Source: Eucommia ulmoides (taxonomy: Eukaryota; Streptophyta; Magnoliopsida; Garryales; Eucommiaceae). Taken from it: a stretch of DNA of 64,000 bases. Of this stretch, positions 23,273 to 35,380 are shown piece by piece. A model generated the notes under the pieces. That model did not search any database. It had not been told where the DNA came from and saw nothing but the letters and a program-made list of their open reading frames with translations. The DNA lies in NCBI GenBank assembly GCA_016647705.1, contig CM028332.1, positions 28,401,300 through 28,465,299 on the forward strand, in the 5' to 3' direction. The position numbers were made by a program, and so were the translations under genes. Every line of letters begins with the position of its first letter. Position 1 is the first letter of the stretch.

Positions 23273-24713
23273 AATATACAATTGGACATACTTATCCAGA
23301 GAGTACGTCGTCTTTACGGCCAGAAAATGAGTAGATTTGGTAAGCCTATCAATAATCACCCAAATGGAATTATGTCCTTTTTGAGTGCGGGGTAATCCCG
23401 AAACAAAATCCATCATGATACGCTCTCATTTCCACTCTGGAATAGGTAGAGGTTGCAATAATTCACCTAGACGTTGGTGCTCAATCTTAACTTGTTGATA
23501 AACGAGACACCTGGCAACAAATTCAGCAATTTTCTGTTTCATTCCATTCCACCAATAGTGTTCTGACAGATTCCGATACATTTTGGTACTACTTGGGTAC
23601 ATTGCGTATGCTGAGTTATGCGCTTCCTCTAAGATATCCTTCTTCAGATTGACATCATCAGGCACACACAATCTATTTCCAACTATCAAGGCTTCATCAT
23701 CATTCCCGACGCGATAGGCAGCTTTGTGACCATTTTTCACTTCATCTTTAATCTTCCCCAATTAGACATCCGACTTGTGTGCTTCTATAATATGGTCAAT
23801 CAATGTCGGTCTCAATGTCAAAGTCGCAAGCAACGCCTTCGTCTGACCAACCACCAACTGAACTTTCAAAGATCTTAACTTGGTACACAGATTAGTATGA
23901 ATAACTTGAACATGCGCAACCAAACCTGACGATTTTTTACTCAGCGCATCTGCTACAACGTTGGCCCTTCCAGGATGATAGTGGATAATACAATTATAGT
24001 CTTTGATCAATTCTACCCAACGCCTTTACCTCAGATTTAATTCATTCTGAGTAAACAAATATTTCAAATTCTGGTGGTCGGTGTATATTTTGCAAGTCTC
24101 GTCATACAGGTAATGTCTCCAAATTTTCAAGGCAAACACAAATGCCACCAACTCCAAATATCACGTCGGGTAATTACGCTCATGATTCTTTAATTTTCGG
24201 GAGGCATATGCAATTATGGGACCATGTTCAATCAGTACACACCCTAACCCTTGGTATGAAGCGTCATTGTAGATTACAAATCCACCACATTTAGTCGGAA
24301 GAAAAAGTATTGGCGCAGATATCAGTCTACTCTTTAGTTCTTGAAAACTCTGTTCACACTTGTCTGTCCACTCAAATTTGGACTCATTGCGGGTCAATTG
24401 GGTCAACGGGGCAGCTATAATAGAAAATCCATGCACAAATCGACAATAATAACCCGTCAATCCCAAAAAGCTTCGAACTTCGATTACACTTTTTGGCCTT
24501 TCCCATTGAACTACAATTTCGACTTTCTTTGGATCCACTTGAATATTATCTCCCGAGATCACATGTCTCAAAAATACAACTCGATCCGACCAAAACTCAT
24601 ATTTACTGAATTTGGCATACAATTGCTTCTCTCACAAAGTCTGCAACACAATCTTGAGATACTCTGCATGGTCTTCTTTATTTTAGGAATAGATCAATAT
24701 ATCATTAATGAAC
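23273..24713 (-). pseudogene. Gypsy pol middle: reverse transcriptase end, RNase H and integrase start (fossil)
   Basis: Minus-strand remnants of the outer gypsy lie between its two retroelement insertions. 24161-24622 carries the RT thumb and start of RNase H ([11 protein letters not shown], then [13 protein letters not shown]). 23762-24010 continues RNase H (YHPGRANVVADALSKKS). 23426-23761 carries the integrase zinc-binding region (YPSSTKMYRNLSEHYWW). 23273-23416 carries the start of the integrase core (DFVSGLPRTQKGHNSIWVII). The order and phrases match chromovirus pol. Broken at several points. Confidence 0.9.
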
Positions 24714-24718
24714 ACGAT

Positions 24719-26815
24719 TGTTGGCCTATAGAATACCCAAGAGGGGGGATGAATTGGATAATTAAAAAATATTATCAGAATATGCTTGAATAAATCAACT
24801 AATTAATTTTATGCCTAAATTAATTATTATCTTTATATCACATCGGAATTAAAATAAATCTAAGTGCATACCCAAACAACTGAAACAGACAAATTAAGAA
24901 AGCAGCACACCAGAGATTTACACTAGTTCACTAAACTATTCTTGGTTAATCCAGTTTCCCGAGCTCCATGGAGGTCGCACCCACTAAAACCAAGATTCCT
25001 TTAAAGGTAGGAACTAAACCCGCACACCGATTCTTTTACAGGCTCAAAATCAACCTTTACAATTTTCTTTTCTCAGGCTAAGGAATAACCTCTACTTTTT
25101 ACAGGTTAAAGAATAACCTAATTCTTTTTAACACAAGGCTCAAGAATCACAACCTCACCAAAACACTTCAAATATTCTTTTACCCGATAAGGATTAAACC
25201 GTTACAAAATCACTCAAAAAAAAATACAATTCTTATCCAGGAAGAATCACTACCTTAATCTCTTTACAGGAAGCGACTAAAATCTTGCTACCCTTGATTA
25301 AATATCCCCAATGATATTTAATCCGTCACAACTCACCAATACAAAAATTGATGAGTAAATTTCACTCGGAGTTTCTACCACCCCTGATAAATAAAAATTC
25401 AATCAATATACCAACTAGTGATAGACATATGTGAGATGCAGAAATCTGATTTTATCAAGATATGGGTAGCAAATTGGAGCACGTAATCATATTCAAGAAA
25501 TTGTTTGAAAAACAAATTTCTTCAAAAATCAAAAACAATTTCTAAGATCAATTTCCAAATACAAAATAATAAACAAGCAATAATCAGTATGGAAAGATCT
25601 CATTTGGAATCCATAGTATTAATTATTAGAACAATATAGCTTCAATTCCGGTATTAGCAAAAATTTATCGCAGTTGATTATCAGAATCACTCTTAGAACG
25701 GCTCACAATGACTTAGAATGATAACTTTTACAAAACTCTCTCAAAATGATATAAAGTGGTTATCTCTCTTAGAATGATTAAAATCTCTTAGAAAATTCAC
25801 AGGTTTATATAAAGGCACTTGTAATCAGCCTCCTAACGGCTAGTTTACAAGTGTCATGATAATAAAATACTCTTATAGACCCCTTATAATAGAAGAACTT
25901 CATTTAGGTTCAATTTCACTTAATAACAACTTTTAAAACTCTCAATTAAATCCCCAAAATATTTCTCAATCAAAATAAATAAGTGTAGAATCCATTTTAA
26001 TTACCAAATTAAGAAACATTAATATTTAATGAACCATATTAAGAGGATTTAATTAGTATATGAACTATATCTTAAATATTAAGAATATTCCTTAAATCTC
26101 TCTCAAATCCTAACAAAAAATGGCAACTTTTGGATTTGAACTCGGATCAAACTATATCCTGAACCAGTACATTCAGTCGACTGCCCAAAGCCATACCATC
26201 GCCGCAGCGAGCATAGGCTGACCGCTCGGTCGACTCGCAGATTTAGAGAGTTTGTCAGGCTTTACCCGGTCGACCGCTCGGTCGTCTCGCAGATTCAGAG
26301 AGTTCAGATGTTTTTATAGGTTGACCGGTCGGTCGACTCTTTAATTCAAGATGTTTTATCTTCCTTCTCTGGTTGACTCCTTAGTCAACTACCTCCTTCT
26401 GAATCACTTATCTGATCTCGTTTTTAACCTACTTTCTTTTACGATTTTACCCCTTTATATTTAAATAAGCTCCACTAATATTCTTATATTCCATTTTAGT
26501 CATTCAAAAATATTTCTTTTTAATTCACATAGGAGCAAATAAATATATTTAACAAAAACACACATAAAAGATAAGATTCATTTTTTGCCATGTGTGTATT
26601 CCTAAATGGGATATTAAGAGTTAATATTTACCTAAGTTATTTTCTCTAATTTCTTCAAACTCTTAATACTTCTTCATCATCTTGATATCTTCATTAAGCA
26701 TCCATTCCATTTGACATCTTCATTTAGCATCCATTCAATTTGATATCTTCATTACAGGAACTTTAAATCACTAAAACACTTGATCAAACATTAGTTCCAC
26801 CAAAATATCAATACT
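24719..26815 (-). repeat. 3' LTR of inner copia
   Basis: Matches 28951-31079 over nearly its full length; the correspondence stops near 26815. It contains Lys/Asn-poor AT-rich DNA and a stretch with repeated GGTCGAC/TCGGTCGAC motifs (26210-26400). Confidence 0.88.
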
Positions 26816-28700
26816 CAAATCAGGTAGGCCACGTATAAAACTCTTCTTAGATAAGTTAGAAATTAACTCCATACTGACATGCCCAAGTCTTCTATACCAT
26901 AACCAACTATTCTCAGATAAAGCATTTAAATAAGATAAATTTTGAGAATTAAAATCATCAAAAGAACAAGTATAAACATTCTCAGAACGTGATGCAACTA
27001 GCAAAATACTACTATCATGACTATTCTTAATGATACATCTATCATGATCAAATATAACATTGTATCCCTTGTCACATAGTTGACTAATACTAAGTAAATT
27101 ATATTTAAGTCCATCAACTAATAACACATCTTTAATCATAGTAGTACCATTACCGATATTACCTATACATTTAATTTACCCTTTCTGTTGTCTCCGAAAG
27201 TCACATGACCTTCATCTTTAGGTGTCAAAGATGTAAATTTTCTTTTATCTCCCGTCATGTATCGAGAACAACCACTATTCAGGAACTATTTGTCCTTGCT
27301 TATTAATGCTTTTAGAATAACCTACAAGAAGCACCTCAAATAGTTCCTAAGTGGTACACAGCCTACGTAGGTTCGATCTTATTAGTCGGGACAATTTTTG
27401 TTCCTTTTGGAACCCAAACTTGTCTACAGTTAGATAATTTTGCAAAATATCTACGAAATAGTATGCCCCCACAACGTTATATTTAAAACATCTAATAAGA
27501 TCCTTGGGTTCAGAAAAGAATTTATGAAAGCGTTTTTGTTTAAGATTTTTCTGAAATCCAACACCGACCTTATCAAAAACTCCACATGAACTTTCCAAAA
27601 GCATTTTCAAATTGTTTTCACCATCGGTAAATTTGAGAACAATTGATTGCAAATCTATCAATTTAGATTTTAACCCATTGTTTACAAATTCATAATCCAC
27701 CACTTGCTTGTTTAATGTGTTAATTATGATTTGAAGGGCATTTATTTTACAACACTGGTTTTTATAATCATGTGAGAGTTCTTGATAAATATCAAATAAT
27801 TCATCAAAATTTAAATGACAAGAACTTGAACAATTGGTTACCTCACCATCAGTGGCCATTAATGCAAGCATGAACAAATCCTCACTATTTGATTCTTCCA
27901 AGCTACTTGAATCGGTATCATCCCAAATAGCCTTCATCGATTTCTTCTTACTCTTCTTTGCTTTCTTCTTTTCTTTCTTCTTCTTCTCTTTTTCTTTATC
28001 CTTATTCGGTTCGGGGTAATCATTTTGAAAATGATCGATTTTACGACAGTTATAGCATTCTACTTTGGACATGTTGAGATTTCTTTTCCCCCGGAATGTG
28101 CGCCGAGTCATTCTTCTAAAATTATTTGTGAGAAGTGATACATTCTTCTCTTGCTCACTATCAAGGCTTTCATCATCACTGTCATCCACTTCTTCAATTT
28201 TTGAACTTTTCGTACCAAGGATTTCCTCTTGCTATTTTTGGTATTATCCTCATAGCCTTTGATCGTCGATTCATGAGTTATCAAATTACCAATTAGATTA
28301 TCGATGTCGTATTTGCCAAGATCCTTAGCTTCTTCGATTGTCGCCACCTTTGACTCCTATATTTTCGTTAAGGACCTTAGGACCTTTCGTACTCTATCAT
28401 CCATGGAGTACGGCTTTTCACGTTGGTTCATACTGTTGCATATGTTGTTGAAGTGAGTGCACATCTCATGAATCGATTCATTCTCCTCCATCCTGAACAA
28501 CTCAAATTTTCTTATGAGTGCATTGATCTTTGACTGCTTCACTTGACTTGTCCCTTCGTGGGTAACTTGTAACTTATCCCACATCTCTTTTGTGGATTTA
28601 CAACCTGAAATTCTAGAATACTCATTAGCATCTAAAGAACAAAAGAGAATATTGATAGCTTGAGAATTAATAGAGAATTTCTGCTTATCAGAAGCAGCAG
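26816..28700 (-). pseudogene. Gag and start of pol of inner copia (fossil)
   Basis: Minus-strand remnants. 28357-28584 is a UBN2 gag region (MWDKLQVTHEGTSQVKQSKI). 28108-28347 is the adjoining gag part. 27347-28189 is the zinc-knuckle and lysine-rich region (ECYNCRK, KEKEKKKKEKKKAKKSKKKS, then an acidic serine-rich stretch). 26816-27139 is the GAG-pre-integrase domain (NLLSISQLCDKGYNVIFD, then WYRRLGHVS). No integrase core, RT or RNase H of this element is seen. Broken. Confidence 0.88.
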
Positions 28701-28950
28701 TGAGTTGTTCATTCTTCTTCTCAACTCCGTTTTCTATTGGAATAAATGGACCATCCTCAATTGTTAGCCATACGTCATAATTTGTAGCTTAAAGAAAGGT
28801 TATCATCCTATCTTTCTAAAATGAGTAACTTTCACCTGCAAACAAGGGTGGTCGGTGCATAGATTGCCTCTCACCTAGTGTGCCTACTATATGTGCCATG
28901 TGATCTTTGTTAGCAAAATAGATTCGAGCTAAACCAACTCTGATACCAAT

Positions 28951-31079
28951 TGTTGACCTAGTAGAATACCCAAGAGGGGGGTGAATTGGGTAATTAAAAA
29001 ATATTATCAGAATATATTTGAATAAATCAAATAATTAATTTTATGTCTAAATTAATTATTATCTTTATATTACAGCGGAATTAAAATAAATCTAAGTGCA
29101 CACCCAAACAACAAAAATAAACAAATTAAGAAAGCAGCACACCAAAGATTTATATTGGTTCACCAAGCTACTCTTAGCTAATCCAATCCCCCGAGCTCCA
29201 CGGATGTCGCACCCACTAAAACTAAGATTCCTTTAAAGGTAGGAACCAAACCCGCATACCGATTCTTTTACAAGTTCAAAATCAACCTTTACAATTTCAT
29301 TTTCTCAGGCTAAGGAATAACCTCTACTTTTTACAGGTTAAAGAATAACCTAATTCTTTTTAACACAAGGCTCAAGAATCACAACCTCACCAAAATACTC
29401 CAAATATCCTTTTACCCGGTAAGGATTGAACCGTTACAAAATCATTCAAAACAAAAATACAATTCTTATCTACGAAGAATCACTACCTTAATCTCTTTAC
29501 AAGAAGAGACTAAAACCCTACTACCTTTGATTAAATATCCCCAATGATAATTAATCCGTCACAACTCACCAATACAAAAATTGATAAGTAAATTTCACAT
29601 GGAGCTTCTACCACTCCAAATAAATAAAAACTCAATCAATATCCCAACTAGTGATAGAAATATGTAAGATGCAGAAATCTGATTTTATCAAGATATGGGT
29701 AGCAAATTGGAGCACGTAATCATATTCAAGAAATTGTTTGAAAAAAAAATTTCTTCAAAAATCAAAAATAATTTCTAAGATCAATTTCTAAATATAAAAT
29801 AATAAACAAGCAATAATTAGTATGGAAAGATCTCATTTGGAATCCACAGTATTAATTATTAGAACAATATAACTTCAATTCCGGTATTAACAAAAATTTA
29901 TCGCAGTTGATTATCAGAATCACTCTTAGAACGGCTCACAATGACTTAGAATGATAACTTTTATAAAAACTCTCTCAAAATGATATAAAGTGGTTATCTC
30001 TCTTAGAATGATTAAAATCTCTTAGAAAATTCACAGGTTTATATAAAGGCACTTGTAATCAGCCTCTTAACGGCTAGTTTACAAGTGTCATGACAATAAA
30101 ATACTCTTATAGACCCCTTATAACATAAGAACTTCATTTATGTTCAATTTCACTTAATAACAACTTTTAAAACTCTCAATTAAATCCCCAAAATATTTCT
30201 CAATCAAAATAAATAAGTGTAGAATCCATTTTAATTACCAAATTAAGAAACATTAATATTTAATGAACCATATTAAGAGGATTTAATTAGTATATGAACC
30301 ATATCTTAAATATTAAGAATATTCCTTAAATTTCTCTCAAATCCTAACAAAAAATGGCAACTTTTGGATTTAAATTCGGATCAAACTATATCTTGAACCA
30401 GCACATTCAGTAGACTGCCCAAAGCCATACCATCGCCGCAGCGAGCATAGGCCGACCGCTCGGTCGACTCGCAGATTCAGAGAGTTTGTCAGGCTTTACC
30501 CAGACGATCGCTTGGTCGTCTCGCAGATTCAGAGAGTTCAGATGTTTTTACAGGTTGACCGATCGGTCGACTTTTTATTTCAAGATGTTTCATCTTCCTT
30601 CTCAGGTCGACTCCTTAGTCAACTGCCTCATTCTGAATCACTTATCTGATCTCGTTTTTAACCTACTTTCTTTTACGATTTTGCCCCTCTATATTTAAAT
30701 AAGCTCCACTAATATTCTTATATTCCATTTTAGTCATTCAAAAATATTTTGTTTTAATTCACAGAGGAGCAAATAAATATATTTAACAAAAACACACATA
30801 AAAAATAAGATTCATTTTGTGCCATGTGTATGTTCCTAAATGGGATATTAAGAGTTAATATTTACAGAGGTTGTTTTCCCTAATTTCTTCAAACTCTTAA
30901 TACTTCTTCATCATCTTGATATCTTTATTAAGTATCCATTCCATTTGACATCTTCATTTAGCATCCATTCAATTTGACATCTTCATTATAGGAACTTTAA
31001 ATCACTGAAACACTTGATCAAACATTAGTTCCACCAAAACATCAATACTTAATTGTTAATCAAAATCTTGGAATCAACA
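28951..31079 (-). repeat. 5' LTR of inner copia
   Basis: 2129 bp, running TGTTGACC to ATCAACA as read on the plus strand, with the primer site next to its left end at 28933-28948. A heat- or TATA-type promoter was not identified with certainty; a TATATAAAGG-like box lies at about 30043-30052 on the plus strand only. Confidence 0.9.
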
Positions 31080-31084
31080 ATGAT

Positions 31085-32880
31085 AATAAACTGATCTATA
31101 TAGGGTTGGAAGATCTGATTCATCAAATCCATGAAAGCAGCAGGGGTGTTCGTCAACCTGAATGGAATAGCTAAGAATTTGTAATGCCCATACCTCATCC
31201 TGGACGTCGTTTCCGCCATATCACTGCCTCTGACTTTTAACTGGTGATACCCTGTTCAAAGTTCTGTCTTGGAAAACACCCTAAACTTCTGTAGTTGGTC
31301 GAACAAATCATCAATTCTAGGCAACGGGTATTTATTATGAACCGTCACCTTATTCAATTGCCAACAATCGATACACATTCTTAACGTGCCAGCCTTTCTT
31401 TTTACGAACAACACCGGGGCTCCGTGGGGAGAAACACTAGGTCTGATAAACCCGTGGACTAACAAATCTAGCAACTGAATCTTCAATTCCTTCAGCTCGG
31501 TAGGCGCCATACGATAAGGTGGAATTGATATCGGAACAGTTCCTGGAAGTAGCTCGATAGTGAACTCTATTTTTCTGTCCACTGGCAATCCTGGTAATGA
31601 TTCTGGAAATACATCAGGAAAATCCCTACCTATTGAAATATCTGCTACCTGAACTTCACTCTAATTGGTATCAATCACATGAGCGAGGTATCCCTGATAT
31701 CCCTTCTTTAGTAATTTCCTAGTCTCTAGAACTGAAATCAAACTGGCAGAGGTAAAGATTTTGTCCTCCCCGAAAATACCAACTCTGGCTAACCTACGAC
31801 CCAAAAGATAATTCCATTTTTAAAACAACCCACCATGGCAAATTAATCGTATAGCAAATCCCTACTCGGTATCATATTAAAATCGTGAATACTCAGGGGT
31901 AACAGATCCACCGATAATTTTCTACTACTTATACGAAATAGACTTTCTTTATACACATTAATTATCAACACAAACTCACAGTTCTCGACTGCTTCCTATA
32001 CATCATTCTCTATTAACTTCACTATGCTTACCAATTCCGCATAAAAAAAAAAAAAAAATTGGCCTACCTTCAACCTGGAACGTATTTCTCGATCAAGTAC
32101 ACTTTGGAATATTCTACATCTTGCTTCTTCCGTTTTCATCAAATCAGGAACAAATCGGGACATGGCATCGAATTTAATTTCATACTGCAAAACGATTATC
32201 TTTTCCTGTTTCAATAATATGAACTCCCCCTTCAATAAAATCAAGGTTTCCTTAGTATCGCTTAGAAGACAGTTTTATGCATACCCTTGGATGTTGTATG
32301 CTAGAATAGAATTAGTGTATATCAAATAGTAGCATAGTGCATTGTGTAGTCCCATAATGTAAGTAAGGTGTTGTCTAGTAACCCAACTAGAGTGCGTTCT
32401 GTCACACTATTGGTTTAACAACTAAAACTTTAAGTGCTACCGATAGTAAATTCCATTGTCAAGTAATACGAATATGATTACTTATCAGTTATAATTTAAC
32501 ATTTAAAACCACTAGTACCATCACAATTGTAATCCATCCATCACCACTACCAACAACACCACCTAAGCCACCGACTAACCGTATCACCATTTCATCGAAC
32601 TACTAATTGCCAACTTCATAGTTATTCATGTTAATGGAAAATGGGACTAGGAAAAGAATTGCAACGATTTTTAGCCAGGGGTCAGACTCTCCTACTTATC
32701 TGTTACTAATTTACCATATACTAAGGGAGGACCAACAACACCAATAACAACGCACGAGGCCAATGTACTATCTAATGCAACGCAATAACTATCACTCACG
32801 TGCCGAACCCACCTATTGACATCCTATCTCCTGGCACACCACTAGCTCGACAAACTAACATGTCTAAAGAATCTATAACC
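31085..32880 (-). pseudogene. Gypsy gag and start of pol (fossil)
   Basis: Minus-strand remnants of the outer gypsy. 31256-31588 is the start of reverse transcriptase ([52 protein letters not shown]). 31130-31250 continues RT. 31996-32244 is gag-like (EYEIKF-type phrase, RFVPDLMKTEEARCRIFQ). 32250-32880 is a poorly conserved gag leader. Broken. Confidence 0.85.
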
Positions 32881-32882
32881 TA

Positions 32883-32895
32883 GGCTCTGATACCA
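32883..32895 (-). other. Primer binding site of the outer gypsy
   Basis: On the minus strand this reads TGGTATCAGAGCC, complementary to the 3' end of plant initiator tRNA-Met, four bases inside the 5' LTR edge at 32900. It sets the orientation of the element. Confidence 0.9.
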
Positions 32896-32899
32896 CAAA

Positions 32900-32977
32900 T
32901 GTCACATCCCACCTCGGGCACCCATCAACCTAGGCCGAGCGTGACGTCGATATAATGCTACCTGACCAATCAACCAA

Positions 32978-33073
<96 letters not shown>

Positions 33074-35375
33074 TCAAACGCACGTGCACCGCTATCAATT
33101 TTTTTTCCAAAAATAATACTTTCCACAGTTCGCCTCTGACGGCCTACTCTCCAATGACACTACCTTTGGACTCTACCTAGTGCCAGTAGTAGACCAATTC
33201 CTAGCCACAGTACCTGAAATAAAATATTTTTATCAGTGTACTGTCTTCATAGTAAAAACATTTAATGGATCAAGTATAATTGTTAAATACCAACTTCCAA
33301 AATATAATATTTTATAATTACATACTAGGTTGGAAATCCAGTCCCACTGTTACCAATGTAACGAATTAATATATTTAAAACAAGCAGAAGTGTTAAACAC
33401 CATGTTTCAAAATATAATAATATAACTGCATACTATGTTGAAAATCTAGTTCTACTACCACTAATGAAATAAAGAAATATTAATTAACTCCAAACTCAAA
33501 TATTTTAAGTCAACCCCTCCAAACATTTTAAATTAACCACACCCAAGTATTTTAAATCCACCAATCCAAATATTTTAAAATCAACCAATCCAAATATTTT
33601 AAATCAACCAGACCAAATATGTTAACGTATAATAAAATACATCACACCTCCTCTCCTACTAGCTATAGGATTGTTTTTACCTCACGATCGAGAGTTACGA
33701 CGGTACCGTAACATGTACAACTATTCCATCTATAGTGACTAACAGTGCTAGGGCCATTTGTTATCCTCAATGGTAGGGGTACCACCCGCAGGATTTGCAC
33801 TCCTGACGGGTCAATTAAACCACCTGCCGAACTAATCCTTTGGACATATCATAATAATTAACCACCTGCAGGGTTACCTCCTTGACTGATCATAATGTAA
33901 TCAACCACCTGCAGGACTAATCCTGCTGACAGGTCATAATATCATCAACCACCTGCAGGACATGCTCCCCTGACAGGTCATAATAATCAACCACCTGTAG
34001 GATTAATGCTCCTAACAGGTCAAAACCACCCTGCAGGATATGCCCTCCTGACAGGATCAAAATTATGGCATAGTCGGACAAAAAGAATAATTTTCCACTC
34101 TTAAACCAACTTGATCCAAAAATCATTTTCCATTTTTAAAACCAACTTTATCCAAAAATCATTTTCCACCTTTAAAACCAACTTGAATAAAATACATCGC
34201 AAAATCATCCATTTTAAATAAACACATTTTTCACAATTTAAATGAAAATGAAATTTGTAAATTTATATAGAAGACAGTACACTCACCTCGATTTTTCGTA
34301 CTGCAAAACTAGCACCGTCCAAAACCTACCGGGACACTGGCGCCTGCGAACCTAACAGAGATACCTAACATGCCATGCAGACCCTAAATTTCATAATTCC
34401 CCATTTCCCAAATTTCATTATGAAAAATTTATTATCTCGTCCGTTTCGCTACGTTAATATTTACTGTACCAATTTATTTAGATTAGCGGGTACTAAAATA
34501 TTATTACAATTTCGAAATTTACTATCACGATTGCGAAAATTTTAATACTAACAACTTAATTTAATGAAATTAATACCCGATTCAAATTTAACATGTTTCC
34601 GAATCGCTCGCAAGCCGAGAAGTTGAATTTTTGGATTTTGATTTTTATTTGATTTTTTCTTTTGTTTTCTGCGCTTGGACTCACCGCCGCAGCCGTCACC
34701 TAACCGCCGATGTGATACGCCATCGCTGCGGCGACGCTACAGTTGTTATGTTTCTGCTTACTAGATCTTTACCGCCGCGGCAGGCGCTTCTTTATTATTT
34801 TTTTATTTTTTCTATTCTGGGTTTCTAGTTTTCAATTGTCTCTTTCTCTCTCTTGTTTCTGTTTGGTTTCAGCCAACTCTCTCACTACTCCCCTTACTGT
34901 CGTCGTTGGCTCCCGTCAACCAACACACACACACTTCTAAATTACTGCAGTCAGCCGACGACCGAACAACCAACCACCCTCACACACAGCAATACACACG
35001 CACACAATCGTCGCTGGAACACACACATGAACGACACCCACACCCACTCCGAAACACACACACACCTTGACAACGTCCCACCGCTGGCAACCACACAACC
35101 GACCACACACACACACACAATCGCCGATCATTCACGCACACCACTTGCGATCAATGACCCACACATCATAACAATTTTTCCAAATTACATTAATCTCCCC
35201 TACATTTCTTTAAGTTATCATCTAAACCCAAAATTTAAAAGTAATATTTCTAAAATTGCTAATTGATCCCTAAAATTTTAAATTAAATTAGAAATGACAC
35301 ATTCTACCCCATTATTTTCTAAATATTTTAAAATGCAACTAATGATTATGTTTTCACAGAATTTCAGGTCTTACA
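32900..35375 (-). repeat. 5' LTR of the outer gypsy
   Basis: 2476 bp, from TGTCACATCCC to GGTCTTACA on the plus strand, the partner of 8938-15287. It includes an (AT)n tract at about 33002-33068 that is much longer than in the other LTR, the same two tandem-repeat blocks (33495-33615 and 33790-34050), and CACACA-rich DNA at 34920-35130 which is shorter than in the other LTR. Confidence 0.92.
33002..33068. repeat. (AT)n microsatellite, expanded in one LTR
   Basis: About 66 bases of pure AT follow a (CATA)n tract. The matching site in the other LTR (about 9020-9040) has only a few units. This is slippage after insertion. Confidence 0.9.
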
Positions 35376-35380
35376 CGCGG

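Larger units (their letters stand above)
24719..31079 (-). mobile_element. Large-LTR copia element (SIRE/Maximus-like) in RT region of the outer gypsy
   Basis: A 6361-bp minus-strand element. It begins TGTTGGCC at 24719 and ends ATCAACA at 31079, with target copies ACGAT (24714-24718) and ATGAT (31080-31084). LTRs of about 2.1 kb lie at 24719-26815 and 28951-31079. A primer site complementary to tRNA-Met (minus-strand TGGTATCAGAGTTGGT) abuts the right, 5' LTR at 28933-28948. Only gag, the zinc knuckle and the start of pol are recognisable between the LTRs, so the interior is much shorter than a full copia. By eye the LTRs differ at roughly 6-8 percent of sites, older than the inner gypsy. Broken. 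Confidence 0.92.
8938..35375 (-). mobile_element. Ty3/gypsy chromovirus (Del/Tekay-like) fossil, nested in copia gag
   Basis: A minus-strand LTR element filling 26.4 kb, of which about 9.5 kb is its own sequence. Its LTRs lie at 8938-15287 (carrying a hAT) and 32900-35375. Target copies CACGG (8933-8937) and CGCGG (35376-35380) flank it. A tRNA-Met-type primer binding site, read on the minus strand, lies next to the right LTR at 32883-32895, so the right LTR is the 5' one. Gag-like, reverse transcriptase, RNase H, integrase and chromodomain-like remnants follow in gypsy order from right to left. By eye the LTR starts differ at 9 of 68 sites, all transitions, so it is fairly old. It is broken at several points besides three nested insertions. 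Confidence 0.92.

Noticed and set aside
32902-33126. Minus-strand frame made of alternating Tyr and Ile
   Set aside because: It is a translation of the (AT)n microsatellite inside an LTR.
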